From: Lysinibacillus alkalisoli
Lineage (GTDB): Bacteria; Bacillota; Bacilli; Bacillales_A; Planococcaceae
NCBI RefSeq assembly: GCF_014643595.1
Contig: NZ_BMJT01000006.1
Span: 62,001-126,000 of the forward strand
Reading direction: 5' to 3'
Length of the DNA stretch: 64,000 nucleotides
The position numbers were made by a program, and so were the translations under genes. The stretch's first letter is position 1; the number at the start of each line of letters is the position of its first letter. The notes under the pieces were generated by a model. It did no database searches and was not told where the DNA came from. It was given only the letters and a program-made list of their open reading frames with translations. Below are positions 42,898-51,468 of the stretch, in pieces.

Positions 42898-43910
42898 GTC
42901 GTTACAGCCGTCAAGCACGCTTTCAACCTATTGGTGATAAAGGACAAATACAATTACAAAATAAGCATGTACTTATTATAGGTGTGGGTGCTTTAGGAGC
43001 GACTGTGGCAGACTTACTTACACGAGCAGGTGTTGGCACATTATCTCTAATTGACCGTGACTTTGTAGACCTCTCTAACTTACAAAGACAAACTTTATAC
43101 AATGAACATGATGTAAAGCGTCGTTTACCAAAGGCAAGTGCCGCAAAAGAAAGATTACAAAGTATCAATTCGAACACTACCTTTTATGTATATAATGAAG
43201 AGGCGACTGTGACACGATTGGAACAACTAGTAAAACAACAAGCGATTGATCTCATGATTGATGGGACAGACAACTTCGATATTCGTTTTATTATTAACGA
43301 TATTGCCCATAAATATCACATTCCTTGGATTTACGGGGCATGTGTTGGGGCAAGTAGTTTGTCTTTTTTTATCACACCTACTGTTAGCGCCTGTCTACAT
43401 TGCATCATGCGGCATTTACCGCGCAGTGGCCCCACATGTGATACAGCAGGGATTATTGCGCCTGCTTCACAAATTACAGCGGCTTTACAAGTCACTGAGG
43501 CATTAAAATATTTAACAAATAATCAACAAGCATTACGTGGTACCGTTTGGTCTTTTGATTTGTGGCAAAACACACAAAGTACGATAGATGTGTCAACATT
43601 AAAGTATGCAGCTTGCCCTACTTGTGGCACGAACCCTAGCTATCCTTATTTACAGCCAGATGCCACCACTCGTTTTGCTTCACTCTGTGGGCGTGATACC
43701 GTGCAAATACGCCCTACTTATCACCATCGTGATTTAAGACTATTACATGAGCAATTGCCAACTAAAAAAATTACGCATTATAATGATTTTCTTTTAAGTT
43801 TTCAACACCAAAATTATACGTTGACCGCTTTTAAAGATGGTCGTGTGTTTATTCACGGTACAGCAGATATCATGACAGCTAAAAAAATCTATCATCATTA
43901 TTTCACATAA
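42894..43910 (+). CDS. thiF: ThiS adenylyltransferase ThiF
   Basis: A 338-residue E1-like enzyme with ATP-binding [17 protein letters not shown] (near 30), the ACLHC and ACPTCG zinc pairs (near 170 and 242), and the SGPTCDTAG catalytic loop (Cys near 182). The C-terminal 90 residues are the extra domain seen in Bacillus ThiF. It adenylates ThiS. The GTG start overlaps the thiG TGA (GTGA), indicating coupling. It is the last gene of the operon; tenA and thiD of the B. subtilis operon are absent here. Confidence 0.92.
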   Translation: MSRYSRQARFQPIGDKGQIQLQNKHVLIIGVGALGATVADLLTRAGVGTLSLIDRDFVDLSNLQRQTLYNEHDVKRRLPKASAAKERLQSINSNTTFYVYNEEATVTRLEQLVKQQAIDLMIDGTDNFDIRFIINDIAHKYHIPWIYGACVGASSLSFFITPTVSACLHCIMRHLPRSGPTCDTAGIIAPASQITAALQVTEALKYLTNNQQALRGTVWSFDLWQNTQSTIDVSTLKYAACPTCGTNPSYPYLQPDATTRFASLCGRDTVQIRPTYHHRDLRLLHEQLPTKKITHYNDFLLSFQHQNYTLTAFKDGRVFIHGTADIMTAKKIYHHYFT

Positions 43911-43951
43911 AAAAGTGCCACAGGGGCATACAACATTTCCCTGTGGCACTT
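43911..43951. terminator. Bidirectional terminator after thiF (repeated hairpin family)
   Basis: AAAAGTGCCACAGGG and CCCTGTGGCACTTTT form a perfect 15-bp stem. It has the same frame (AAAGTG.CA.AGGG) as hairpins at 9653, 37345 and 49892. Confidence 0.92.
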
Positions 43952-43964
43952 TTCTACTCCCTTA

Positions 43965-44414
43965 TTATGCCAACTTTTGCTCAAACATTAACATATGTTT
44001 AGCTATAATACCGTCCTCAATAATTTCTTCGGTATAATGTTGAGTGAAGAAAAACCATTTGACATCGTACAATGTAAAACCTAGCTTTTGATAGAAGGCA
44101 ATATTTCCAATGCTTGAGTTAGCTGTGCCAACGATAATCCTCTTTTTATCTTCATAATGACGACATAATTGAGTAATAATCCACTTACCATAGCCCCGTC
44201 CTTGAAAAGCTTCATCAACAGCGATATTTTTAATCTCGATTGTCTCATTCTCTAAAAGGAGACAGAGTGCCACACCAATGACTTGACCTTCTTCTCGTAA
44301 TTCAAATAAATCACCTTCATGTAAATAACGGTTCACAACAGCTTGTTCTTCATCTGCCAATAACAATAAAGGCATATATTCTTCTCGATGTTGTTTAACT
44401 TGTTTTAGTTCCAT
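43965..44414 (-). CDS. GNAT family N-acetyltransferase
   Basis: A 149-residue GNAT protein. The acetyl-CoA loop is EAFQGRGYGKWII (near 78-90), preceded by the IEIKNIAVD strand and followed by IGNIAFYQKLGFTLYD (near 115). ATG at 44414 behind GGAGAAGTG is preferred over the long frame to 44489. It overlaps the LysE-type exporter gene by 10 bases. The acceptor is unknown. Confidence 0.87.
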   Translation of the reverse strand: MELKQVKQHREEYMPLLLLADEEQAVVNRYLHEGDLFELREEGQVIGVALCLLLENETIEIKNIAVDEAFQGRGYGKWIITQLCRHYEDKKRIIVGTANSSIGNIAFYQKLGFTLYDVKWFFFTQHYTEEIIEDGIIAKHMLMFEQKLA

Positions 44415-45031
44415 ACACTTCTCCAAAATTCGTAGCCAAAATACAGGGAAAATCCAATTAGAACAATACCTGCTATAACTGAAACCCATGTAATAGCTGT
44501 TTTATTCATCACACGACGTGAAGTAGCAACAATTATCAATAAGCCGATATCATGTATTAATATGCCTGTTAAAATACCAAGCCCTACAACAATGAAATCA
44601 CCTTTTTCCGTGTTGTCAAAGGAACTTGCAAGCACTGTACCAAAAACTGTGACCCAAAAAACTAAATTGCCTGGTGACACCGCTACTAATAAGCCATTAC
44701 GGTAAGATGCCCACCATGACTTTGTCGTTCGTTCTCCAACCATTGTGATGCCTTGGTTAGCATGTTTAATGCTATCTATGCCGATATAACATAAAAAGAT
44801 TGCACCAATTAACCACATAATGGACTGCAATATCGGTTGTGTTAAGAGATTGGCTAATCCAAAATATAAACTGATAATAAGTGCTACGTCAATTGTCATG
44901 CCCCCAAGACCTACTGCCCAACCATGCATAAATCCATTTTTCAATCCTTGTTTAACCATCTCTACCGTAATTGTTCCTACTGGTAACGCAATGGATAAAC
45001 CTAATAATACATATGTTAAAAATAATGTCAC
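44405..45031 (-). CDS. LysE/RhtB family amino acid exporter
   Basis: A 208-residue protein with six hydrophobic segments and the LysE N-terminal signature LSIALPVGTITVEMVKQGLKNG (split, near 13-34) and AVGLGGMTIDVALI (near 39). The SPGNLVFWVTVFG segment (near 118) is also typical. It exports amino acids or related small molecules. It overlaps the GNAT gene, so the two are co-expressed. Substrate unknown. Confidence 0.88.
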   Translation of the reverse strand: MTLFLTYVLLGLSIALPVGTITVEMVKQGLKNGFMHGWAVGLGGMTIDVALIISLYFGLANLLTQPILQSIMWLIGAIFLCYIGIDSIKHANQGITMVGERTTKSWWASYRNGLLVAVSPGNLVFWVTVFGTVLASSFDNTEKGDFIVVGLGILTGILIHDIGLLIIVATSRRVMNKTAITWVSVIAGIVLIGFSLYFGYEFWRSVWN

Positions 45032-45088
45032 ATAATTAACTCCTACTCATCACTAAACTCCACACTTGCTTATCACATTGTCAAATTT

Positions 45089-45505
45089 TCATTGTTCACG
45101 CCATATACTATACGTCTGTGTGATTTTATGTGCCATATTTTCATATCGCTCCCATGTAAACAACACATGATACGGAGTGTGTGCATAAGAAAAAACCTCT
45201 CTAAAATCTTGATGATATTGTGGGTAATAGAAAAGAGAAAAAGCATTTCCCTCTTCTGTTAACATATCGCTCACCAACTGACCTCGCCAATACTCATATA
45301 GAGCAAGAGGTGTATTTTCTTTATGATGCAAGGCCTCAAACAAACTATCCGGTGTCTCGTGAATAAACCATTCATTCACGAGTCGATTGTCCACTAGCCA
45401 TTGTAAATACATGCCGCCTATTACATACATCTGTGTCTCATCTACATCCGAAGGAAAATATCCTTGTTGATGCACTTTTGCTTGGTCATAAATAAAAATC
45501 TTCAT
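45089..45505 (-). CDS. Hypothetical protein, 138 residues
   Basis: I do not recognise a family. The protein is soluble, acidic and rich in Tyr, Phe and His (YPQYHQDFREVF, YAHTPYHVLFTWERY). No signal, membrane helix or Cys motif. The start ATG at 45505 is eight bases from AAAGGAG; an earlier ATG at 45514 is too close. It is separated by about 60 bases from each minus-strand neighbour. Confidence 0.72.
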   Translation of the reverse strand: MKIFIYDQAKVHQQGYFPSDVDETQMYVIGGMYLQWLVDNRLVNEWFIHETPDSLFEALHHKENTPLALYEYWRGQLVSDMLTEEGNAFSLFYYPQYHQDFREVFSYAHTPYHVLFTWERYENMAHKITQTYSIWREQ

Positions 45506-45574
45506 TTCATTCACTCCTTTGCAATTGTGTAACGAGTAACGCCACTATTTCTCAATGCTCATTTCCTTAGCTAG

Positions 45575-46039
45575 TTAACACTTAATATTGATAACTTCTC
45601 CCTTTGTTAAGGTCAACAATTCATCTGCCGTTAACTGAAAAACCGCTTTAGGATGGCCTGCTGCTGCCCATAATGTATCATAACGCCATAAATCTTCATC
45701 CAATAAGATGCGTAAAGGGGTAGCATGTGCTATAGGTGCAACACCACCGATCACAAAGCCTGTTTTCTCTTTTACAAACTTAGCTGTTGCTTTAACCAAT
45801 GGCTCTTTAAGATACGCTGCTACCTTTTGCTCGTCCACACGGTTCGCTCCACTGGCTACAATGAGTAATGCTTCACTACCTAATTGAAAGATTATTGACT
45901 TAGCAATTTGGGCAGTATGGCAACCGATAGCATCAGCAGCTGCTTGTGCTGTATTAACTGCATCTGGCAGCATAACAATTTCATTTGGCAAGCGATGTGC
46001 TGCTAAATATGTCTTTACCCTTAAAACCGCTTCATTCAT
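45575..46039 (-). CDS. YbaK/EbsC family aminoacyl-tRNA deacylase-like protein
   Basis: The 154 residues match the YbaK/ProX superfamily: QIAKSIIFQ (conserved Lys near 48), GFVIGGVAPIAHA (near 96) and WAAAGHPKAVFQLT (near 124). These proteins hydrolyse mischarged Cys- or Ala-tRNA(Pro). The GHP segment and the IGG..P motif are in their usual places. It begins 13 bases after the Crp-type regulator stop and is probably co-transcribed with it. Confidence 0.9.
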   Translation of the reverse strand: MNEAVLRVKTYLAAHRLPNEIVMLPDAVNTAQAAADAIGCHTAQIAKSIIFQLGSEALLIVASGANRVDEQKVAAYLKEPLVKATAKFVKEKTGFVIGGVAPIAHATPLRILLDEDLWRYDTLWAAAGHPKAVFQLTADELLTLTKGEVINIKC

Positions 46040-46052
46040 CCTACATCCCCCT

Positions 46053-46736
46053 TTATTCTCCGTAAATATGATCGTTAGCTAATGCCCTTAGCTCTTTCTC
46101 ATCCTTCACATAAATACATTCCCTCGTTCGTTCAAGCAGTTGTCGTTCGCATAATTTTTGGATGACGCGATTAATATGGCGATAACTAGTACCAATAAAG
46201 CTTGCTACATCTGGTAAATGTGCGGTGGCAAGCGGTCTATGGTGCCCTTCATTACAACATGTGGCAACGATATAACTCGCTAAACGCATCTCAACAGGGT
46301 GCATCACATTTAAACTAAGAGCATGCGACTTATTATAAAATTTCCGTGTGATTTCTTGTAAAATAAAGTGTAAAAATATTTTTTCTTCATATAATTTATC
46401 CACTTGATCTAAAGGTATACATAACATCACTACATTTGTAACAGCCTCTACTGTATTTAAAATTTCAACCTTTTGGATATATTCGATATCGCCTATCACT
46501 TCTAACGCATTTTTAAATGATAATATGAGGTGACGCCCTTCCATAGAAGTTGTATATATTTTCACCTTTCCTTCTACTAAAATGGCAAGACTTTGCAACT
46601 CATCCCCTTGACTACAAATTTGTTCGCCTTGTTCGTAATACATTAAGTAGTAGGTATCATCAATAGGTAAGGTTGTTGTTAAATCATGGCTATTAATATA
46701 ATCTTGAATGCGTGCCGTATCTTTACTCCGTTTCAT
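46053..46736 (-). CDS. Crp/Fnr family transcriptional regulator
   Basis: A 227-residue regulator with an N-terminal cyclic-nucleotide-binding fold (about 25-140, YYEQGEQICSQGDELQSLAILVEGKVKIY split) and a C-terminal HTH (about 165-215, HLPDVASFIGTSYRHINRVI). It resembles YeiL-type proteins. No FNR-type Cys cluster is present. The effector is unknown. It lies immediately before the ybaK-like gene. Confidence 0.88.
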   Translation of the reverse strand: MKRSKDTARIQDYINSHDLTTTLPIDDTYYLMYYEQGEQICSQGDELQSLAILVEGKVKIYTTSMEGRHLILSFKNALEVIGDIEYIQKVEILNTVEAVTNVVMLCIPLDQVDKLYEEKIFLHFILQEITRKFYNKSHALSLNVMHPVEMRLASYIVATCCNEGHHRPLATAHLPDVASFIGTSYRHINRVIQKLCERQLLERTRECIYVKDEKELRALANDHIYGE

Positions 46737-46811
46737 GACAAACCTACTCTCCTCTATATCCCTATATTAAAAGCTTTGCCATATTATATTCACAGGACAA
46801 ATGACCGCATG

Positions 46812-47201
46812 TTATGGATGGTATGCTTCTAACGCTTTAATGGTTGTTAATGTTAATGGTTCGGGTAAATCATTTAACGCATACCATCCAATTGCCTCTA
46901 GTGCATGAGGCTCTTGATTTTTAGGCTGACCACAACAAATATGAGCTACAAAAGTAGGCGCAACAAAATGGATTTGCTCATCAGGTAGAATATGGTTTGT
47001 CACACATAATAATCGCTCTAACGTAATCGTAATGGCTAATTCCTCTTTGATCTCACGTATAATGGCATCTTCTATGGTCTCCATAAAATCTACCTTACCA
47101 CCAGGCAAACTCCAGTGAAATGATTCCGGTGCTTTCTTTCTTTTCACAAGTAGTAGTTTGTCATCTTGTATAATAAATGCACCAACGCCAACACCAATCA
47201 T
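46812..47201 (-). CDS. NUDIX hydrolase
   Basis: A 129-residue Nudix protein. The box GKVDFMETIEDAIIREIKEE (near 41-60) follows GX5EX7REUXEE closely, giving the Mg2+-binding catalytic helix. ATG at 47201, two bases after the ogt stop, is preferred over TTG at 47219 inside ogt. It follows ogt in a three-gene overlapping run. The nucleotide substrate cannot be told; 8-oxo-dGTP-like substrates would fit next to a DNA repair gene (inference). Confidence 0.9.
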   Translation of the reverse strand: MIGVGVGAFIIQDDKLLLVKRKKAPESFHWSLPGGKVDFMETIEDAIIREIKEELAITITLERLLCVTNHILPDEQIHFVAPTFVAHICCGQPKNQEPHALEAIGWYALNDLPEPLTLTTIKALEAYHP

Positions 47202-47202
47202 G

Positions 47203-47649
47203 TCACTTAGCCCCTTCAAGTGTTAATAACTGTTCTTTTAAGGGGAGGCCTGCACCATAGCCTACTAGTTTTCCATTGGCGCCTATGACACGATGACATG
47301 GCACAATAATTAAAATGGGATTTTTATTATTAGCATTCCCTACCGCTCTCGAAGCATTCACATTTCCTATGGCAGTTGCTACCTCTTTATATGTACGAGT
47401 CTCACCAAAAGGAATTTCCTTTAGAGCTTGCCACACTTTTTGTTGAAACGCTGTACCTTGTGGCTGTAGGGGTAAATCAAATTGCTGACGCTTACCTTCC
47501 AAATATTCTGATAGTTGTTGATAACCTTTTTTCATCCATTCATTTTCCGGCCCATCTACTGGTTCATCTGTTATCGTGACTGCTTGAATTGCCTCATCAT
47601 TAGCTTCAATCAATACTAACCCTATCTTTGTTTCATACGTTTTTTTCAT
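47203..47649 (-). CDS. ogt: Methylated-DNA-protein-cysteine methyltransferase
   Basis: The 148 residues carry the active-site motif IIVPCHRVIG (Cys near 117) and the DNA-binding YKEVATAIGN helix with the conserved NASRAVGNANNKNP stretch (near 93-107). It removes O6-alkyl groups from guanine in a suicide reaction. ATG at 47649 lies inside the 3' end of the upstream GNAT gene (17-base overlap), behind AGGTGA. It forms an operon with that gene and the Nudix gene. Confidence 0.93.
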   Translation of the reverse strand: MKKTYETKIGLVLIEANDEAIQAVTITDEPVDGPENEWMKKGYQQLSEYLEGKRQQFDLPLQPQGTAFQQKVWQALKEIPFGETRTYKEVATAIGNVNASRAVGNANNKNPILIIVPCHRVIGANGKLVGYGAGLPLKEQLLTLEGAK

Positions 47650-48187
47650 ATTGTTCACCTAACTTTCTTTTAATTTCTGGCCATTCTGTTGCAATAATGC
47701 TATACATTGCTGTATCACGAGATGTGCCATCCTTGCGAATCATATGATTGCGTAAGATTCCTTCAAATATACCACCAATGCGCTCAATAGCTGTTCTTGA
47801 TCGTATATTTTCGGCATCTGTCTTAATCGTTACACGCTGTAAACCCCATACTTCAAAAGCATAATGTAGGAGAACTAATTTAGTATTAGTATTAATGCTT
47901 GTTCGCCATGCCGCAGGTGTTAACCAAGTAGCACCTATTTCTGCTGTTCTATGCCCTTCTTTAATATCCATAAAGCGTGTGGAGCCAACAATCTTATTTG
48001 TCGCTTGGTCAATAATAACAAAAGCTTTTTCATCCGCTTTAACTTCATTCACATATGCCTTCACGCGCGATAAACTATTTAACGTTACTGAGAGATATGT
48101 CCATATTTCAGGGTAATCTGCTACTTCCCAAATTCCATCAACATGCTCTGTAGCCATTTCTTCTAGCCGTACAATGGTATTCTCCAT
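47633..48187 (-). CDS. GNAT family N-acetyltransferase, RimJ/RimL-like
   Basis: A 184-residue acetyltransferase of the RimJ/RimL type: VGSTRFMDIKEGHRTAEIGATWL (split, near 67-90) and HYAFEVWGLQRVTIKTDAENIRSRTAIERIG (split, near 108-138), with IRNHMIRKDGTSRDTAMYSI at the end of the fold (near 145-165). The acceptor may be a protein N-terminus or a small molecule. It is first gene of the GNAT-ogt-Nudix run, all overlapping. Confidence 0.88.
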   Translation of the reverse strand: MENTIVRLEEMATEHVDGIWEVADYPEIWTYLSVTLNSLSRVKAYVNEVKADEKAFVIIDQATNKIVGSTRFMDIKEGHRTAEIGATWLTPAAWRTSINTNTKLVLLHYAFEVWGLQRVTIKTDAENIRSRTAIERIGGIFEGILRNHMIRKDGTSRDTAMYSIIATEWPEIKRKLGEQYEKNV

Positions 48188-48295
48188 ACTCCTACACCTC
48201 CATGTTTTTTACATTATACCGAATGTATTTTCGGATGTACAAGACTTTAACTATTGACAAATACTCGAAGATACGGCATTGTTATATACAACAAT

Positions 48296-48311
48296 ATACC
48301 CCATTAGGTAT
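48296..48311. promoter_or_regulatory. CsoR/CstR-type palindrome upstream of the DUF4395 gene
   Basis: ATACC-6-GGTAT (ATACCCCATTAGGTAT) lies 17 bases before the TTG start of the DUF4395 gene. It is closely similar to the copZ operator (ATACCCCTTATAGGTAT), with a spacer one base shorter. A TTGACA at 48254-48259 could be the -35. CstR, the persulfide-sensing CsoR relative, uses similar sites. Confidence 0.5.
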
Positions 48312-48328
48312 TTTAGGAGGAAAGAAAA

Positions 48329-48766
48329 TTGACGCAACCAATTCCAAATAGTATTCCAAAACCACTTGTGACAACTAACCAAGCTTTTATTGTCATCACC
48401 TCTTTGTTAGGCGTTTTTGTGAATACAAATATTTTATTCATCCCTTTTATTCTTGGCTTATTTACAGTTTTAACTAAAATCAACCCAATTGTATTAGCAG
48501 GTAAACGCTTTTTACGTAAACCATTACACACTTATCATCCTGAAGATAAGGATCAACAGATTTTTAACCAATGGATTGCTACAACGTGTTTAGGTCTAGC
48601 CTTACTCTTCTTTTATCTCGATTGGGCAATCGCTGGCTATGTAATGGCTGGTATGGTTATAGCTGCATCAGGGATTGCTTTAACAGGCTTCTGCATCGGT
48701 TGTTGGATTCGCTTTAAAATTAAAATGTGGCAACATAAACGTCGCATGGCAAAAAATATATCGTAA
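48329..48766 (+). CDS. DUF4395 membrane protein
   Basis: A 145-residue protein with four hydrophobic segments (about 20-36, 38-50, 85-105, 107-125) and a GFCIGCWIRFK motif (near 122-132), the conserved Cys pair of DUF4395. The family is often near rhodanese and thiosulfate genes, suggesting a sulfur or thiol role, but function is not established. The start is TTG at 48329 behind AGGAGG. A CsoR/CstR-like site lies just upstream. Confidence 0.82.
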   Translation: MTQPIPNSIPKPLVTTNQAFIVITSLLGVFVNTNILFIPFILGLFTVLTKINPIVLAGKRFLRKPLHTYHPEDKDQQIFNQWIATTCLGLALLFFYLDWAIAGYVMAGMVIAASGIALTGFCIGCWIRFKIKMWQHKRRMAKNIS

Positions 48767-48868
48767 TGATTGCTCACGCATCTTGTGAGTTATCTCACCG
48801 TGAGGAATCGTGATTACCACTTTTCCTCATTGTTATCTTTACAATAAAAATAAAGGAGATTATGTATT

Positions 48869-49858
48869 ATGCTCAGTAAAATTTATCGCTTCCCACAAAA
48901 ATACATGATGATTAGTGTGCCTCTCATATTAGTGTTAGGCTTTGTTATTGGAAACTTTGTCGATACTTCCGTATTACAACCAACGATTTTAATTGGCACA
49001 ATTATTATGATTTATGCCACAATGATTGGGTTTAACTTCAAACAATTAGCCTCTCCTAAAGGCACTAAAGTATTACTGTATGCAGTAGTTATTAATTTTG
49101 TAATTATTCCTGTTGTTGCGTATAGTTTAGGAACTATCTTCTTAAAAGAGTACCCTCTTATGTTTGCAGGCCTTGCCTTATCTGCTTTGCTACCTACAAG
49201 CGGTATGACAATTTCATGGACAATGTTACAAAAGGGAAATGTAGCTGTCGCTGTAAAACTAACGATTTTTGGTTTACTCATTGGCTCTATCTTAACACCT
49301 TGGTATTTATTGCTCATGGTTGGCCAATATGTAGATATTAATATTTGGCAAACGATGCAAACGATTCTACTTGTTGTTTTTCTTCCTATGTTACTAGGTC
49401 ACTTCACATTCAAATTAATTTTGCGTAAACATACCCCTCACTACTTTAAAGAGCAAATTAAACCTAAATTAGGTCCTTTAAGTATTTGGGCTATGCTCTA
49501 TGTGGTATTTGTAAGTATGAGTATGCGTGCCACAATGATTGTTGATAATCTTGCACTTATTGCTATTGCTCTACTTGTTTTATTATTGTTTTACGCACTA
49601 AACTTTGCGATTAGCACAGGCATTGCTGTAACAAGATTTAATAGAGCAGATGGGATTGCTTTAGTAAATGGTACAGTGTTGCGTAACTTATCTTTAGCTA
49701 TCGGGATTGCAGCAACTGCATTTGGCGCAGAAGCCGCTCTTATTGTTACCCTTGCATTTATTGTGCAACAACAATTCATTGCAAACTATGCTCAAATTTC
49801 TAAACGTTATTGGTTCAAAGAACAGCACAACAGCAATGAAGTAACGGCTAAAGCATAA
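48869..49858 (+). CDS. Bile acid:sodium symporter superfamily exporter (ACR3/arsenic-resistance-like)
   Basis: A 329-residue protein with ten hydrophobic segments. LSALLPTSGMTISWTMLQKGN (split, near 105-127) is the segment typical of proteins annotated as arsenic resistance/BASS members. I do not see the conserved Cys of ACR3 helix 4, so arsenite export is uncertain. It is on the same strand as the DUF4395 gene, 102 bases downstream, with AAAGGAG before ATG at 48869. CTCAC/GTGAG inverted repeats occupy 48771-48811 upstream. A repeated-type terminator follows. Confidence 0.77.
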   Translation: MLSKIYRFPQKYMMISVPLILVLGFVIGNFVDTSVLQPTILIGTIIMIYATMIGFNFKQLASPKGTKVLLYAVVINFVIIPVVAYSLGTIFLKEYPLMFAGLALSALLPTSGMTISWTMLQKGNVAVAVKLTIFGLLIGSILTPWYLLLMVGQYVDINIWQTMQTILLVVFLPMLLGHFTFKLILRKHTPHYFKEQIKPKLGPLSIWAMLYVVFVSMSMRATMIVDNLALIAIALLVLLLFYALNFAISTGIAVTRFNRADGIALVNGTVLRNLSLAIGIAATAFGAEAALIVTLAFIVQQQFIANYAQISKRYWFKEQHNSNEVTAKA

Positions 49859-49891
49859 TTTATAAGACAACGACATCAGATTGACTCACAG

Positions 49892-49931
49892 AAAAATGGC
49901 AAAGGGTCTACTATTCCCTTTGCCACTTTTA
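49892..49931 (+). terminator. Terminator (repeated hairpin family)
   Basis: AATGGCAAAGGG and CCCTTTGCCACTT form the stem, followed by TTTT. It is nearly the same stem as at 37345 and 9653. Confidence 0.88.
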
Positions 49932-49932
49932 T

Positions 49933-50273
49933 AGCTTACACTTCATTTTACATTGCTACTTTACTCCGTTTTAACAATAGGATGATTGTTTTGTGAACTC
50001 TTGATCTATTATTTACTCACAGCGATAGCTACTTCTAGTAAAGAAAATTCCGTACCTAAGTAACACTATTTTTGCGTTCTTCTGGTGTCTTATGATGCAC
50101 ATCTTTAAAAGCTTGGCTATGTAACCCATTGATTGAATGTTTTCTCATTAAAAATCTTATTTTAAAGGTGTCCTTACTTTTTCATCATTAAGAGTATAAA
50201 AAATAATGTTCTTATCGTTTACTTCATGTTATTTTTGTTATTGTAAAATCTTTTTTAGATTTAATTGAAAAGT
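49933..50273. other. AT-rich intergenic region without recognised features
   Basis: About 340 bases between the exporter terminator and the convergent M20 gene. I see no gene, RNA motif or strong palindrome. A short AAATCT/AGATTT hairpin near 50249-50265 could act as a weak terminator for the M20 gene. Confidence 0.6.
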
Positions 50274-51467
50274 TTATTTTCCTTGTTTCTCTACTAATGC
50301 CAACTGGTGATGATCCTTCGCTTGTTGTAATAAACTAGCGTCTGTTAATAGACGATAGCCTGTTTTAGCTAATGCTTTAGCGCCTATTAACAATGCCTCG
50401 TTACCTCTATCAGATTTTGCAGCTTCTCTAAATGCATCTGTATGGGCAATCAAGCCATCATTACCTATTTTAATATAGGGATGTGCAGTGGGTACTTCAT
50501 AACTAATATTACCAGCATCTGTTGAGCCTAGCCCTTCTCTCGCATGATGCACTTCCTCACCTAGGTCGCTTAATTCTTCTGCAAGAATGCGGTCTAATGT
50601 TGGGTTTAATACTAAGTCTTTCACTTCATTTTGGAAACGCTCAACTTCTACTTTTGCACCTGTTGCTAACGCTGCACCTTGTGCAATCGCTTTAATTTTC
50701 TCTGTTACTTGCTCTGTGTGTTGCCATGTTGTTGCACGTATATAAAAGCGAGCTGAAGCAAAGGCTGGGATAATATTTGGTGCTTCGCCACCATTTGTAA
50801 TAATGCCATGAATACGCACCGTTGACGGTAATTGCTGTCGTAAAGCATTAATGCCATTGAATAGCTGAATCACACCATCTAATGCATTAATTCCTTGCTC
50901 TGGTGATGCTGCAGCATGTGCAGGTTTGCCATAAAATTTAAAGTCTAATGGATTTACTGCTAAGGAGTGAGATGTTGTGGCCGTTTTACCAGATGGGTGA
51001 ATCATTAGCGCAACATCAATATCTTTCAAATAACCATGTTTTACAAAGCTACCTTTAGCACTGCCATTTGGCCCACCCTCCTCAGCAGGTGTACCTAAGA
51101 CAATTACACGCCCCCCTGTATGATGAATCTGCGTAGATAATGCAATCGCTGCTGCTACACTGGTTGTCCCAATAATATTATGACCACATGCATGGCCTAA
51201 AACGGGTAGGGCATCATATTCCGCTAAATATGCAATTGTTGCACCAGGCTTCCCACTCTTGTACTCTGCATAAAATGCCGTATCATGACCAGCTACACCC
51301 GTTTTTACTGTAAATCCCGCATTAACTAGTAATGTCGTTAATTGTTCACTCGCAAAAAATTCTTCATTGCCAATCTCAGGGTTTGCATGAATGACTTGAC
51401 TTGTTTCAATCCATGTTTTGCTATTTTCATCTATCACTTGTTCAATCGTTTTTACTAATGTTGTCAT
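50274..51467 (-). CDS. M20 family amidohydrolase of the metNIQ operon
   Basis: A 397-residue M20D-type hydrolase (AbgB/amidohydrolase-like). Metal ligands appear in YDALPVLGHACGHN (Cys/His near 95-100), GTPAEEGGPNGSAKG (Glu pair near 130) and MIHPSG (His near 155), with GSTDAGNISY near 320. It starts one base after metQ, so it is the last gene of the S-box operon. That context suggests it releases methionine or a precursor from an N-acyl or similar derivative (inference). Confidence 0.88.
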   Translation of the reverse strand: MTTLVKTIEQVIDENSKTWIETSQVIHANPEIGNEEFFASEQLTTLLVNAGFTVKTGVAGHDTAFYAEYKSGKPGATIAYLAEYDALPVLGHACGHNIIGTTSVAAAIALSTQIHHTGGRVIVLGTPAEEGGPNGSAKGSFVKHGYLKDIDVALMIHPSGKTATTSHSLAVNPLDFKFYGKPAHAAASPEQGINALDGVIQLFNGINALRQQLPSTVRIHGIITNGGEAPNIIPAFASARFYIRATTWQHTEQVTEKIKAIAQGAALATGAKVEVERFQNEVKDLVLNPTLDRILAEELSDLGEEVHHAREGLGSTDAGNISYEVPTAHPYIKIGNDGLIAHTDAFREAAKSDRGNEALLIGAKALAKTGYRLLTDASLLQQAKDHHQLALVEKQGK

Positions 51468-51468
51468 G

